35,140 nucleotides of DNA. Origin: an uncultured Octadecabacter sp. (lineage in GTDB: Bacteria; Pseudomonadota; Alphaproteobacteria; Rhodobacterales; Rhodobacteraceae). The translations under genes and the position numbers were made by a program. The stretch spans positions 1 to 35,140 of the forward strand of contig CALBVZ010000076.1 of NCBI GenBank assembly GCA_937969445.1. Reading direction: 5' to 3'. Shown here one piece after another: positions 26,644 through 34,672 of this stretch. The notes beneath the pieces are model-generated. The model was not told the origin of the DNA. It worked only from the letters and a program-made list of their open reading frames with translations, and did not search any database. Each line of letters opens with the position of its first letter. The first letter of the stretch is position 1.

Positions 26644-28461
26644 CTAAAGCGGCGCACAGGCGGCAGTAAGCCAATCCAGCGCCGAACCGTCTACACGTGG
26701 GCCAATTTTTTGCAACGTATCAGAATGATATTGATCAATCCATGCGCGTTCGTCACCCGTCAAAAGTGTCGCATCTATCAAGCGACGATCAAGCGGCACA
26801 TAGGTCAGTGTTTCGAAATCCAGCATGTTGCGTGCATCACCACCCGCAACGGCGTCCGCGTCGCGCACAACAATAAGGTTTTCAAGGCGAATGCCGAATG
26901 CCCCCTCACGGTAGTACCCCGGTTCGTTAGACAGAATCATTCCGACCTCGAGCGGGGTTTTCGCCCGCCGTGACAGTCCCTGCGGCCCTTCGTGCACGGA
27001 TAGATATGACCCAACACCGTGGCCCGTTCCGTGATCATAGTCTTGCCCAGCCAGCCACAAGGGATACCGTGCCAAGGCGTCCAGATCAGAGCCCGCAACG
27101 CCTTTTGGAAACCGCACACGGCTGATGGCGATCATGCCTTGCAGCACACGGGTGAAACAGGTTTTCTCATCAGCACCGACATCGCCAATGGAAATGGTGC
27201 GTGTGATATCCGTGGTGCCATCAAGATACTGTCCACCACTGTCGACCAATAGTAGTTCGCCAGGCTTAACAGCACGGTTCGTATTCTCGTTCACACGATA
27301 ATGCACGATGGCCCCATTAGGCCCTGCGCCGCTGATGGTTTCAAACGAAATGTCTTGTAACGCATTGGTATCGCGCCGGAACCCTTCGAGCGCGGTGACA
27401 ACATCAATCTCAGTCAACTTCCCCTTCAGGCCCTCAGCATCCAACCACGCCAGAAACCGCACCATCGCCGCGCCGTCCCGCAAATGCGCCTGACGGGATC
27501 CTTCAACCTCGACCGCATTCTTGCACGCTTTGGGTAAAATGCAGGGGTCTTGGCCTTCTGAAATTAGGTTTGACGCGCTTCGTTCTTCAAAGATTGTCAA
27601 CACAGCGTGCGGGGTAGATGCAGGGTCAATCTGAAACGCTTGGTCGATGGATTTTTTTAACACTTCCTCAAGTGCATCAAGCGGGTGGAGTTCAACATTT
27701 CTATCATCAGCGCCTAAATGCGCTCGGGCATCGTCACCGACCTGCGCGTTGGTGAACAGCTGAACCACACCATTTGCGCCTAGAATGGCATAGGCCTGCA
27801 TTACAGGATTTCGCGGGATATCGCTGCCGCGAATATTAAGCAGCCAACATATGGAATCTGGCAATGCGATGAATGCGCTTTGCTGCCCATTCTTCATAAG
27901 TGCCGCTGCAAGCTGGTTGCACTTTTCGCCAGACGATTGTCCCGCCAACTCATCTGATTGGACGCGAACGGGATTACGCGGTGGGGCGGGGCGGTCGTCC
28001 CAGATCGCGTCTACAAGATTGCCAACAGGCCGCAATTCGATCCCCGTCTTATCGAGCGCTTTGGTCAACTCGCGCACCTGCGCAACTGTATGCAACCAAG
28101 GATCAAACCCGACGACGCCGCCGTTCGGCAGCTGCTCTTTCAACCAATCTGCGAGCTGAACCTCTGGCCAGTGTACTGGCGTAAACGCATCCGCCACTTG
28201 GTCGCGCACCTGAACGCGGTAGCGTCCGTCAATGAACACACCCGCCACATTCGCAAGCACGGCACTAAACCCAGCCGAGCCCGTGAACCCAGTCAACCAT
28301 GCCAATCGTTCATCACATGGGGCAACGTATTCGCCTTGGAACCGATCCGCACGGGGCACCAAAAAGCCGTCCAGATTTCGCACATCCATCTCGGCGCGCA
28401 ACGCATTCAAACGCGCAGGCCCCGTCTCAGGTGTCGAAGTCACATCAAACGTTTGAAACAT
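26644..28461 (-). CDS. Xaa-Pro aminopeptidase (aminopeptidase P, M24B)
   Basis: A 605-residue cytoplasmic metallopeptidase that removes an N-terminal residue preceding proline. The length and plan match the long (eukaryote-like) aminopeptidase P form with two creatinase-N domains: RLNALRAEMDVRNLDGFLVPRADRFQGEYV...RLAWLTGFTGSAG near the start, then the catalytic domain. Metal ligands are visible in LLLVDSGGQYLDGTTDITRT (two Asp), HGTGHGVGSYLSVHEGP (His), LSNEPGYYREGAFGIRLEN (Glu) and the final LENLI (Glu). I start at ATG 28461 with GGGGAC upstream; the ORF track adds nine residues. The 62 bp upstream contain a repeat-like tail that supplies the ribosome site. It follows cobT on the same strand. 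Confidence 0.93.
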   Translation of the reverse strand: MFQTFDVTSTPETGPARLNALRAEMDVRNLDGFLVPRADRFQGEYVAPCDERLAWLTGFTGSAGFSAVLANVAGVFIDGRYRVQVRDQVADAFTPVHWPEVQLADWLKEQLPNGGVVGFDPWLHTVAQVRELTKALDKTGIELRPVGNLVDAIWDDRPAPPRNPVRVQSDELAGQSSGEKCNQLAAALMKNGQQSAFIALPDSICWLLNIRGSDIPRNPVMQAYAILGANGVVQLFTNAQVGDDARAHLGADDRNVELHPLDALEEVLKKSIDQAFQIDPASTPHAVLTIFEERSASNLISEGQDPCILPKACKNAVEVEGSRQAHLRDGAAMVRFLAWLDAEGLKGKLTEIDVVTALEGFRRDTNALQDISFETISGAGPNGAIVHYRVNENTNRAVKPGELLLVDSGGQYLDGTTDITRTISIGDVGADEKTCFTRVLQGMIAISRVRFPKGVAGSDLDALARYPLWLAGQDYDHGTGHGVGSYLSVHEGPQGLSRRAKTPLEVGMILSNEPGYYREGAFGIRLENLIVVRDADAVAGGDARNMLDFETLTYVPLDRRLIDATLLTGDERAWIDQYHSDTLQKIGPRVDGSALDWLTAACAPL

Positions 28462-28500
28462 GTGCGCGTCCCCGCTTCTTTGGCTCAAAAATACTCAAAT
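28462..28500 (-). repeat. Degenerate copy of the TATTTTTGA-CAAA tail element upstream of the aminopeptidase P gene
   Basis: On the minus strand, GAGTATTTTTGAGCCAAAGAAGCGGGGACGCGCAC runs into the ATG at 28461. It resembles the 3' half of the element at 10594-10654 (ATATTTTTGAAACAAAAGCAAAGGGGGG before GTG). The GC-rich palindrome is missing here. Both copies place their purine-rich end at the ribosome binding site of the next gene. Confidence 0.4.
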
Positions 28501-28523
28501 TCGGCGTTAACCTAACCCACAGG

Positions 28524-30398
28524 CTAACCCGCCTTGCGCATCCCCAGAACACGGGCCCGTTTACGTGGGTCGCTGTCAAAAAGGCTCGCCAATTGCTCGG
28601 TCATCGCACCCGCCAATTGTTCGACGTCCGTAATGGTGACCGCCTTGTCATAATAGCGAGTAACATCATGGCCGATGCCAATCGCGATCAGCTCGACCGC
28701 TTTGCGTTTTTCGACCATGGCGATCACATCGCGCAGGTGTTTTTCCAAGTAATTCGCGGGGTTAACGGACAAAGTTGAATCGTCCACCGGCGCGCCGTCT
28801 GAAATCACCATCAGTACTTTGCGGGCTTCCTGACGGGCCACAATGCGGCGGTGTGCCCATTCCAGCGCTTCGCCGTCGATGTTTTCTTTCAGTAGGCCTT
28901 CTTTCATCATCAGACCAAGATTGTCGCGTGACCGACGCCACGGCGCATCGGCACGTTTATAAATGATATGACGTAAATCGTTCAGGCGGCCGGGCTGTTG
29001 TGGGCGGCCCTCGGCTAGCCATTCCTCGCGGGACAGACCGCCTTTCCAAGCCTTCGTCGTGAAGCCCAAGATTTCGACCTTCACCGAGCACCGTTCCAAA
29101 GTACGCGCCAAAACATCCGCACAAATCGCAGCAATCGAAATCGGACGGCCACGCATAGAACCGGAGTTATCCAGCAGCAACGTCACGCAGGTATCGCGAA
29201 ATTCGGTGTCTTGCTCGACTTTGAAGGACAATGGCGTGGTCGGGTTGGCAACAACACGTGCCAAACGACCCGCGTCCAGAATGCCTTCTTCTTGGTCAAA
29301 CGACCACGAGCGGTTTTGTTGCGCCTGAAGCCGGCGTTGCAACTTGTTGGCCAGACGCGACACCGCACCCTTCAATGGCTCAAGCTGTTGGTCGAGGTAA
29401 GCACGCAAGCGTTCCAGCTCAGCAGGTTCCGCCAAATCTTCCGCGCCGATTTCTTCGTCATGCTCGGTGGAGTAGACGATGTAGTTCGGGTCGGCGTCCG
29501 ACACGGGCTGCGGGGCGGGGGGCTCCATCGGGGCTTCGCCCTCGGGCATCTCCGCTTCTTCGGCCATCTCGGACTCAGCGCTGTCATCCATGCTGACCTG
29601 CGCTTCGGCACTGTCTTGCTGTTCTTCTTGCGACTGCTCGGGCGTGCCCTCGGTCTCTTCTTCGTCGCCGTCATCTTGTCCGGTGGAATCTGGTTCTTGT
29701 TCGTCCTCGCCGCCTTCATCTGCGGCTTCGTCTTCTTCGCCGGTGTCGTCAGGGTCGTCGCCCAACTGGTCGCCGTATCCCAAATCTGAAATCACCTGAC
29801 GTGCGAATTTGGCGAATGCCGCTTGGTCTTCGAGCGTGTTTTGAAGATCATCGAGCGTTCCGCCGGCGGAATCTTCAATAAACCCGCGCCATAGCTCCAT
29901 CACATTGGCCGCACCACGAGGCAAATCACGACCCGTCGCAAGGTGTCGGATCAGGTAACCCGCCGCCGTCGCCAGTGGGGCCTCGGACGCCTCGCGCACT
30001 TGATCGTACCCTTTGCGCAGGGCCTCGTTGCCGATTTTGGCTTCAATGTTGCCCGCGGTGCCCGGCATATGACGCGCGCCAACGGCCTCAACCCGCGCGT
30101 TTTCCATCGCTTGGTAAAGGTCCTGCGCCATCTGGCCTTGGGGCATGTATTTGGCGGACACTTTGGCGTCATGGTATTTGTGGCGCAGCGCGAATGCGTC
30201 TGCAGTCCCACGTGCGATCAAGACCTCTTCGCGGGTCATGCGGCGCGACACCTGCGGCAAACGAACGGTTTCTTGTGTCGCACCCGGAGGGTCCACAGTG
30301 AACGTCACGGCCAATTCAGGATCATCCGCCATGACTTTGGTCGCTTCGGCCAAGGCTTTCTTGAACGGATCGGCAGGGTTGTCTGACGGCTTTTGCAT
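28524..30398 (-). CDS. cobT: Cobaltochelatase subunit CobT
   Basis: CobT works with CobS and CobN to insert cobalt into hydrogenobyrinic acid a,c-diamide in the aerobic B12 pathway. The 624-residue protein has an N-terminal helical part ([40 protein letters not shown]), a strongly acidic low-complexity linker (about residues 208-320, rich in Glu, Asp and Gln), and a C-terminal von Willebrand A domain with the metal-binding MIDAS motif [12 protein letters not shown] near residue 410 and [12 protein letters not shown]. This is the standard CobT layout. The start ATG at 30398 is clear. CobN is not in the window. It is separated from cobS by two small secreted-protein genes. Confidence 0.95.
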   Translation of the reverse strand: MQKPSDNPADPFKKALAEATKVMADDPELAVTFTVDPPGATQETVRLPQVSRRMTREEVLIARGTADAFALRHKYHDAKVSAKYMPQGQMAQDLYQAMENARVEAVGARHMPGTAGNIEAKIGNEALRKGYDQVREASEAPLATAAGYLIRHLATGRDLPRGAANVMELWRGFIEDSAGGTLDDLQNTLEDQAAFAKFARQVISDLGYGDQLGDDPDDTGEEDEAADEGGEDEQEPDSTGQDDGDEEETEGTPEQSQEEQQDSAEAQVSMDDSAESEMAEEAEMPEGEAPMEPPAPQPVSDADPNYIVYSTEHDEEIGAEDLAEPAELERLRAYLDQQLEPLKGAVSRLANKLQRRLQAQQNRSWSFDQEEGILDAGRLARVVANPTTPLSFKVEQDTEFRDTCVTLLLDNSGSMRGRPISIAAICADVLARTLERCSVKVEILGFTTKAWKGGLSREEWLAEGRPQQPGRLNDLRHIIYKRADAPWRRSRDNLGLMMKEGLLKENIDGEALEWAHRRIVARQEARKVLMVISDGAPVDDSTLSVNPANYLEKHLRDVIAMVEKRKAVELIAIGIGHDVTRYYDKAVTITDVEQLAGAMTEQLASLFDSDPRKRARVLGMRKAG

Positions 30399-30442
30399 GG
30401 TGATCCCTTGGGCACAGATTACAGGCCCAATCTAGTCCGACA

Positions 30443-30465
30443 AGACGCAGAAAACCAGAGCGTCT
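30443..30465 (-). terminator. Weak stem-loop downstream of the small secreted-protein gene
   Basis: AGACGC-11 nt-GCGTCT lies between the stop at 30472 and cobT. The 6-bp stem has a large loop and no clear T-run on the minus strand, so it is at best a partial terminator. Confidence 0.3.
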
Positions 30466-30471
30466 AGGCCT

Positions 30472-30852
30472 TCAAGACATCATTATTGACGTGCAGGCCT
30501 GCACCATTTGAACGGCGCGATCTTTGGCCCAAGTATCTTCGCGAAATGTGGCGCGGGTTAGTAGTTGCGAATGGGCGGCTTTAGCCTCAATGCGCCACGC
30601 CAAAACCTGTCTTCCATCGTCTGGTCCCATCGTCGCGTCCAGTAGGCTGATCATCGCTGCGCGGTGGCTTTCTGTTTGATCTGAGTTTTGGTCTGCCAAA
30701 AGCCATTCATGTTCCATTTGCGCTGAAAGTCGTCCTGCGCAAGAGGCGAAATATCGCAACGGATTTTCAATGTCGGCTTGTGCTGGCGCAGGGGCTGACA
30801 GCGCCAAAAACGCCAAAAGCCCGATGGGGGTGAAAGTTTTTATTCCGCCCAT
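30472..30852 (-). CDS. Small secreted protein of unknown function, between cobS and cobT
   Basis: A 126-residue protein with a signal peptide (KTFTPIGLLAFLALSAPAPAQA, probable cut after residue 26), leaving a mature part of about 100 residues. It has two cysteines, C38 and C120, one near each end of the mature part, which could form a disulfide in the periplasm. The mature part is helical in character (RYFASCAGRLSAQMEHEWLL, RIEAKAAHSQLLTRATF). I do not recognise a family. The ribosome site before ATG 30852 is weak. It shares size, export and cysteine layout with the next gene upstream (31012-31479), and both lie within the cobS-cobT segment, but no sequence link to cobalt or B12 is visible. 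Confidence 0.65.
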   Translation of the reverse strand: MGGIKTFTPIGLLAFLALSAPAPAQADIENPLRYFASCAGRLSAQMEHEWLLADQNSDQTESHRAAMISLLDATMGPDDGRQVLAWRIEAKAAHSQLLTRATFREDTWAKDRAVQMVQACTSIMMS

Positions 30853-31011
30853 AACTTATGCAAGCATGGCGAAATAGCGCACGTCAAGTGTGCGAAATGA
30901 AAACTTTTATTGAATGGTGGGAGTGCTTAACGGGCGTTGCTGTGCCGAACGGGGCAACTAGGTGATCGGTTTGTGCATTATGTGTGTGTTTCGATGCTCA
31001 GCGCCAACGCT

Positions 31012-31479
31012 TTAGCGGAGAGGGTATAGATCTTGTTCAATAGCCCACTGGGTTTGCTCACTCAGCGCATTAAACATCACTTCGCAGGGAGCGCTGCCTT
31101 CGGCTGCCGCGTCAAAGCGCGGGTCCTCAAGCGGCACGTTTTGCTGCACAAGTACTGCAACTTCCCGCGCCAAAGGGCCAAGTTTTTGCGCTGACTCTTC
31201 AATCATTGCGGCCAGCTCAGCTGCTGGGCCTTGTGTTACAAGATACGAATTTAAACTACGCACACCAAACGCAAGTTCATCTTCTGGCGTACGCGAGGGC
31301 GTTTCACCAATTGCGAGACGTTCTTTGTTCAGCGCGAGTTCATAGGCCTGACACGCGACGCCACTTTCAAGGATGATTGCATCAAACCCATCTAGGACAC
31401 TCTGTTGCTCGGCGGTGTAGGCCGCAGCGCTTAGCGGTGCGGCCCCCAAAAGCATACCTATTAGAAATGCCGGTTTCAC
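31012..31479 (-). CDS. Small secreted protein of unknown function, overlapping cobS
   Basis: A 155-residue protein starting at GTG 31479 ([26 protein letters not shown]). Residues 1-20 form a signal peptide. The mature part is acidic and helical, with two cysteines at C43 and C132. The GTG overlaps the cobS stop by 4 bp (GTGA), so it is probably translated by coupling from cobS. I do not recognise the family. The 159 bp after its stop (30853-31011) have no gene; GTTGC...GCAAC arms near 30936-30958 might form a weak stem. Confidence 0.7.
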   Translation of the reverse strand: MKPAFLIGMLLGAAPLSAAAYTAEQQSVLDGFDAIILESGVACQAYELALNKERLAIGETPSRTPEDELAFGVRSLNSYLVTQGPAAELAAMIEESAQKLGPLAREVAVLVQQNVPLEDPRFDAAAEGSAPCEVMFNALSEQTQWAIEQDLYPLR

Positions 31480-32465
31480 CCCAAGCTTAAGCTCGCAGCA
31501 CTTTCCGGTAGTTCTTCGTCAAAGCAACGCTGGTAGAACTCGGCAACCGTCTGGCGCTCTAGCTCATCACATTTGTTCAAGAACGAAAGACGGAACGCAT
31601 ATCCGACATCTTGGAAGATGCGGGCGTTTTCGGCCCATGCGATGACGGTTCGTGGCGACATGACGGTTGAAAGGTCGCCGTTCATGAACGCGGTGCGGGT
31701 CAGGTCGGCGACGGTCACCATTTGGGAAATCGTCTTGCGACCGCTTTCAGAATTAAACGTCGGCGCTTTGGATAGGATGATGTTGGTTTCCGCATCATGG
31801 CTAAGGTAGTTCAACGTTGCGACAAGGGACCAACGGTCCATCTGCGCTTGGTTGATCTGTTGTGTGCCGTGGTACAGGCCAGTCGTGTCGCCAAGACCAA
31901 CGGTGTTGGCCGTCGCGAACAGGCGAAAGTTCGGGTTTGGCGTGATGATTTCGTTCTGGTCCATCAGCGTCAGTTTACCGTCGGCTTCAAGAACGCGCTG
32001 GATCACGAACATAACGTCCGCGCGGCCTGCATCGTATTCATCAAACACAATCGCCACAGGGTTACGCAGCGCCCACGGCAAGATGCCTTCGTGGAATTCA
32101 GTCACCTGCACACCGTCGCGCAGTTTGATCGCGTCTTTACCGATCAGATCAATCCGAGAGATGTGTGAATCGAGGTTCACACGCACAGTTGGCCAGTTCA
32201 GGCGTGCGCCGACCTGTTCAATATGCGTGGATTTACCTGTGCCGTGATAACCCTGCACCATGACGCGGCGGTTGTAACCAAAGCCGGCCAAAATCGCCAT
32301 CGTGGTGTCTGGGTCAAATTTATAAGTTGGATCAATTTCCGGGACGCGGTCGCCCGTGCCTTTGGGAAAACCTTTGACCTTCATGTCAGTATCAATGCCG
32401 AACACTTCACGGACCGAAATCTCTTCGGTTGGCTTCATATTCGGGTCAAGGTTTTCTTCGGCCAT
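31476..32465 (-). CDS. cobS: Cobaltochelatase AAA+ subunit CobS
   Basis: AAA+ ATPase that pairs with CobT to drive cobalt insertion by CobN. I start at ATG 32465 ([25 protein letters not shown]) with AAGGGCA upstream; the ORF track adds 44 residues that cross a repeat array. The 329-residue product has Walker [14 protein letters not shown] near residue 72, Walker [18 protein letters not shown] near residue 136, sensor-1 [24 protein letters not shown] and a C-terminal helical domain ending [12 protein letters not shown]. It is divergent from the sigma factor gene across 171 bp. Confidence 0.96.
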   Translation of the reverse strand: MAEENLDPNMKPTEEISVREVFGIDTDMKVKGFPKGTGDRVPEIDPTYKFDPDTTMAILAGFGYNRRVMVQGYHGTGKSTHIEQVGARLNWPTVRVNLDSHISRIDLIGKDAIKLRDGVQVTEFHEGILPWALRNPVAIVFDEYDAGRADVMFVIQRVLEADGKLTLMDQNEIITPNPNFRLFATANTVGLGDTTGLYHGTQQINQAQMDRWSLVATLNYLSHDAETNIILSKAPTFNSESGRKTISQMVTVADLTRTAFMNGDLSTVMSPRTVIAWAENARIFQDVGYAFRLSFLNKCDELERQTVAEFYQRCFDEELPESAASLSLG

Positions 32466-32547
32466 GATGGTGCCCTTACTAATAAAAATCTGCGTGGTCG
32501 CTTTGCGATTTGAGATGCAACAATTCGCGGCAAGCTGCAAGGGGAAG

Positions 32548-32600
32548 GGGCATTCCAATTGGATGCAGCGGGCATTCCAATTACTTGTATTTGGCATTCA
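32548..32600. repeat. Three GGCATTC direct repeats at an exact 22-bp period
   Basis: GGCATTC occurs at 32549, 32571 and 32593, each 22 bp apart. The first two copies extend to GGGCATTCCAATT (13 bases identical). The first copy is also part of an imperfect palindrome, GCATTCCAATTGGATGC. The period is two helical turns, so all three copies face the same side of the DNA. They lie between cobS (minus) and the sigma factor (plus), the third ending about 37 bp before the sigma ATG. A cooperative protein-binding site is inferred. Confidence 0.6.
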
Positions 32601-32636
32601 CTCTGTCATGCTGCGTGACAAGGGGACCGCTTGGAC

Positions 32637-33179
32637 ATGACGACACGTCAAGACATCGAGGATATGATCAATCGCGTTGCGCTGAATGACCGCGCAGCGT
32701 TCGAGGCGTTGTATACCGCGACAAGTGCGAAACTTTTTGGGATTATCCTACGTGTCTTAAAGGATCGCGCCGCTTCTGAGGATGTGTTGCAGGACGTTTA
32801 CCTGCGTCTTTGGCAGGGCGGAGCGCAGACATTCGCAACAGGGCGTGCCAGCCCGATCAGTTGGCTTGCCACAATTGCACGCAACCGCGCGATTGATCGG
32901 TTGCGGCGCGTTAAACCTGTCAGCAACCTTGATGGTGTTGCTGAACCAAGCGATCCGGCACTGGGGCCGGAAGACCTTGCTGTTGCCTCATCCGAACGCG
33001 CAATGATCGATGCGTGTTTGGATGAATTACAGCCCGACCGTGCAACAGCCGTGCGCGGTGCCTATCTAGACGGGGACACATATGCCGACCTCGCGGCGCG
33101 TTTTGATGTACCGCTAAATACAATGCGAACATGGCTGCGCCGTAGCCTAATGAGTTTGAAAGACTGTTTGAGCAGATGA
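32637..33179 (+). CDS. ECF-type RNA polymerase sigma factor (SigK-like)
   Basis: A 180-residue extracytoplasmic-function sigma factor. Region 2 reads FEALYTATSAKLFGIILRVLKDRAASEDVLQDVYLRLWQ then PISWLATIARNRAIDRLRR, which binds the -10 element and core polymerase. Region 4 reads CLDELQPDRATAVRGAYLDGDTYADLAARFDVPLNTMRTWLRRSLMSLKDCL, binding -35. I use ATG 32637; the TTG at 32631 in the track is the alternative (AGGGGA lies 4 bp before TTG and 10 bp before ATG). The stop overlaps the anti-sigma ATG by 4 bp. The RskA-type partner and the fasciclin gene downstream argue for a SigK-like group. It may control its own promoter and the fasciclin and msrB genes. Confidence 0.92.
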   Translation: MTTRQDIEDMINRVALNDRAAFEALYTATSAKLFGIILRVLKDRAASEDVLQDVYLRLWQGGAQTFATGRASPISWLATIARNRAIDRLRRVKPVSNLDGVAEPSDPALGPEDLAVASSERAMIDACLDELQPDRATAVRGAYLDGDTYADLAARFDVPLNTMRTWLRRSLMSLKDCLSR

Positions 33180-33871
33180 GCGACGAGAGAACAATTCCAG
33201 AAGACAACGACGATGTCATCGCGGCTGAGTTGAGTCTTGGGTTGTTGTCAGGCGATGCGCTGACCTATGCACAACGTCGTGTGCGTACGGATCTGCGGTT
33301 TGCCAGTTTAGTCGAAGACTGGGATATGCATTTCAGCACGCTTACCGAAACGATTGAGCCGGTGACACCACCGAATGGTTTATTCGAAAAGATCACACGA
33401 CAGGCGTATCCAGATAGCCCGCACCGCATTTGGCGCTGGCTTGGCGTTCTCCCTGCATTTCTGGGGGCAGGTGCTGCGGCCCTCGTGCTGATCCTTGCGC
33501 TGCAATACGGCAATTACATGCAGCCCGACACACCAGTTGCCAGCCTTGCGGCTGAAATGATTGCCGAGGACGAAAGCATCATCGTTGCGGCTGCCTATGT
33601 TGGCGACAGCAATACATTGTTTGTCGAATGGCAAGTCGGCGAACGACTGCCTGACCGTGATGTTGAACTTTGGCTGGTTGCCGAAGGCGAAGCAATTTCC
33701 CTCGGTGTCCTGAGCAAAGAAGGAAAGATTACGGAATTCACTGTTCCTGCTGAGTTGCAAAACCTGTTAACTGGCGGCGCGCTTGCGGTGACTGATGAAC
33801 CGATTGGCGGCTCACCCACTGGCGCCGCGACGGGTGCTGTTCTCGCGGTTGGGCCAATTACCACCCTTTGA
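33176..33871 (+). CDS. RskA-type anti-sigma factor
   Basis: A 231-residue membrane protein that should hold the sigma factor inactive at the inner membrane. The N-terminal cytoplasmic part (residues 1-84, DDVIAAELSLGLLSGDALTYAQRRVRTD) is the sigma-binding region and lacks the zinc HxxxCxxC motif. One transmembrane helix spans about 88-109. The periplasmic part (about 118-231) is the RskA C-terminal domain, marked by LFVEWQVGERLPDRDVELWLVAEGEAISLGVLS and LAVTDEPIGGSPTGAATGAVLAVGPI. The ATG overlaps the sigma stop (ATGA), giving coupled 1:1 synthesis. Release is probably by regulated proteolysis or redox, as known for the family; the signal here is unknown. Confidence 0.88.
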   Translation: MSDERTIPEDNDDVIAAELSLGLLSGDALTYAQRRVRTDLRFASLVEDWDMHFSTLTETIEPVTPPNGLFEKITRQAYPDSPHRIWRWLGVLPAFLGAGAAALVLILALQYGNYMQPDTPVASLAAEMIAEDESIIVAAAYVGDSNTLFVEWQVGERLPDRDVELWLVAEGEAISLGVLSKEGKITEFTVPAELQNLLTGGALAVTDEPIGGSPTGAATGAVLAVGPITTL

Positions 33872-33879
33872 TCACGGCG

Positions 33880-33899
33880 GCCTCACATCGCTGTGAGGC
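33880..33899 (+). terminator. Stem-loop after the anti-sigma gene
   Basis: GCCTCACA-tcgc-TGTGAGGC is a perfect 8-bp stem with a 4-base loop, 8 bp after the anti-sigma stop. The T-run is missing, so termination may be partial, letting the fasciclin gene be read both with the sigma operon and from its own promoter. Confidence 0.5.
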
Positions 33900-33911
33900 G
33901 CTGTAATATGC

Positions 33912-33930
33912 TGAAACTCATTTCATGAAA
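33912..33930. promoter_or_regulatory. Overlapping inverted repeats upstream of the fasciclin gene
   Basis: TGAAA-ctca-TTTCA (33912-33925) overlaps the perfect palindrome TTTCATGAAA (33921-33930). The cluster lies about 67-86 bp before the fasciclin ATG, where an operator or promoter would be expected. I could not identify a convincing ECF -35/-10 pair shared with the sigma gene. Confidence 0.35.
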
Positions 33931-33997
33931 CATCCGTTGCTGCTGGCATCGGGGTCGCAATCACGCGGTTCCAAGTTCAACAAACTGGAGAAGTTTC

Positions 33998-34525
33998 ATG
34001 ACTATCAAGACATTCACAACTGCCGCCGCCTTTGTTGTAACCGCTGGTATGGTTTTCGCTGATGGACACGCTGCAGGGAAGACGATCGTCGAAAACGCCG
34101 TAGACTCACCAATTCACACAACGCTCGTTGCCGCAGTTACGCAGGCGGGGCTTGTCGAAACGCTGTCCGGCGCGGGACCATTTACGGTGTTTGCACCAAC
34201 AGATGATGCGTTTGGGATGATTGCAGACGCCTCGCTTGGCGCACTTCTGATGGACGAAAACAAAGCGCAACTGACGCAAATTTTGACCTGCCACGTTGTT
34301 GGTGCAGAGGTGTTTTCTGATGCCCTCGCGGGCTTGATTGCCGATAACGGCGGTGCGTTTGCGGTTGAGACATTGGGTGGTTGTACCTTGAACGCAGAGA
34401 TGGACGGCGACAGCATTACGCTTACGGATGAAAACGGTCGCGTTGCGACTGTGGGTGTTGCTGACATTGCGTCTTCAAACGGTGTAATCCACGCGATCGA
34501 CAGGGTTATTTTACCTCAGCAATAA
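33998..34525 (+). CDS. Secreted fasciclin (FAS1) domain protein
   Basis: A 175-residue protein with a signal peptide (MTIKTFTTAAAFVVTAGMVFA) followed by one FAS1 domain. The conserved H1 box reads GPFTVFAPTDDAF (residues 60-72) and the H2 box NGVIHAIDRVILP (161-173). Two cysteines, C98 and C129, could form a disulfide. FAS1 proteins act in adhesion or surface binding; the ligand here is unknown. The ATG has GGAGAAG 6 bp upstream. It follows the sigma/anti-sigma pair, as mpt70/mpt83 do in the SigK regulon of mycobacteria. A short stem, CCCGA-8 nt-TCGGG (34528-34545), follows the stop. Confidence 0.92.
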   Translation: MTIKTFTTAAAFVVTAGMVFADGHAAGKTIVENAVDSPIHTTLVAAVTQAGLVETLSGAGPFTVFAPTDDAFGMIADASLGALLMDENKAQLTQILTCHVVGAEVFSDALAGLIADNGGAFAVETLGGCTLNAEMDGDSITLTDENGRVATVGVADIASSNGVIHAIDRVILPQQ

Positions 34526-34672
34526 TACCCGACACCAAGATCGGGCTATGGATCGAAGGCTATTCCCCCCGGTGAACAGGCTTTCGGTCACATCTACGTG
34601 CGTTGCGACGAAAACTATCCCCATGTCGCGGCGCACGTTTTACAAAGGGAGCAAGTAATCAGGAGCACCGCC

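Noticed and set aside
29500-29760. Low-complexity GC/TC-rich stretch considered as a DNA repeat
   Set aside because: It encodes the Glu/Asp/Gln-rich linker of CobT and shows no regular DNA period.
29211-29789. 192-residue plus-strand ORF opposite cobT
   Set aside because: Phe/Val/Leu-rich sequence is the shadow of the acidic CobT linker; no independent support.
32466-32630. Possible cobalamin riboswitch upstream of cobS
   Set aside because: No B12-box-like sequence (GCCACTG-type) or long structured leader was seen; the 165 bp are dominated by the GGCATTC repeats.
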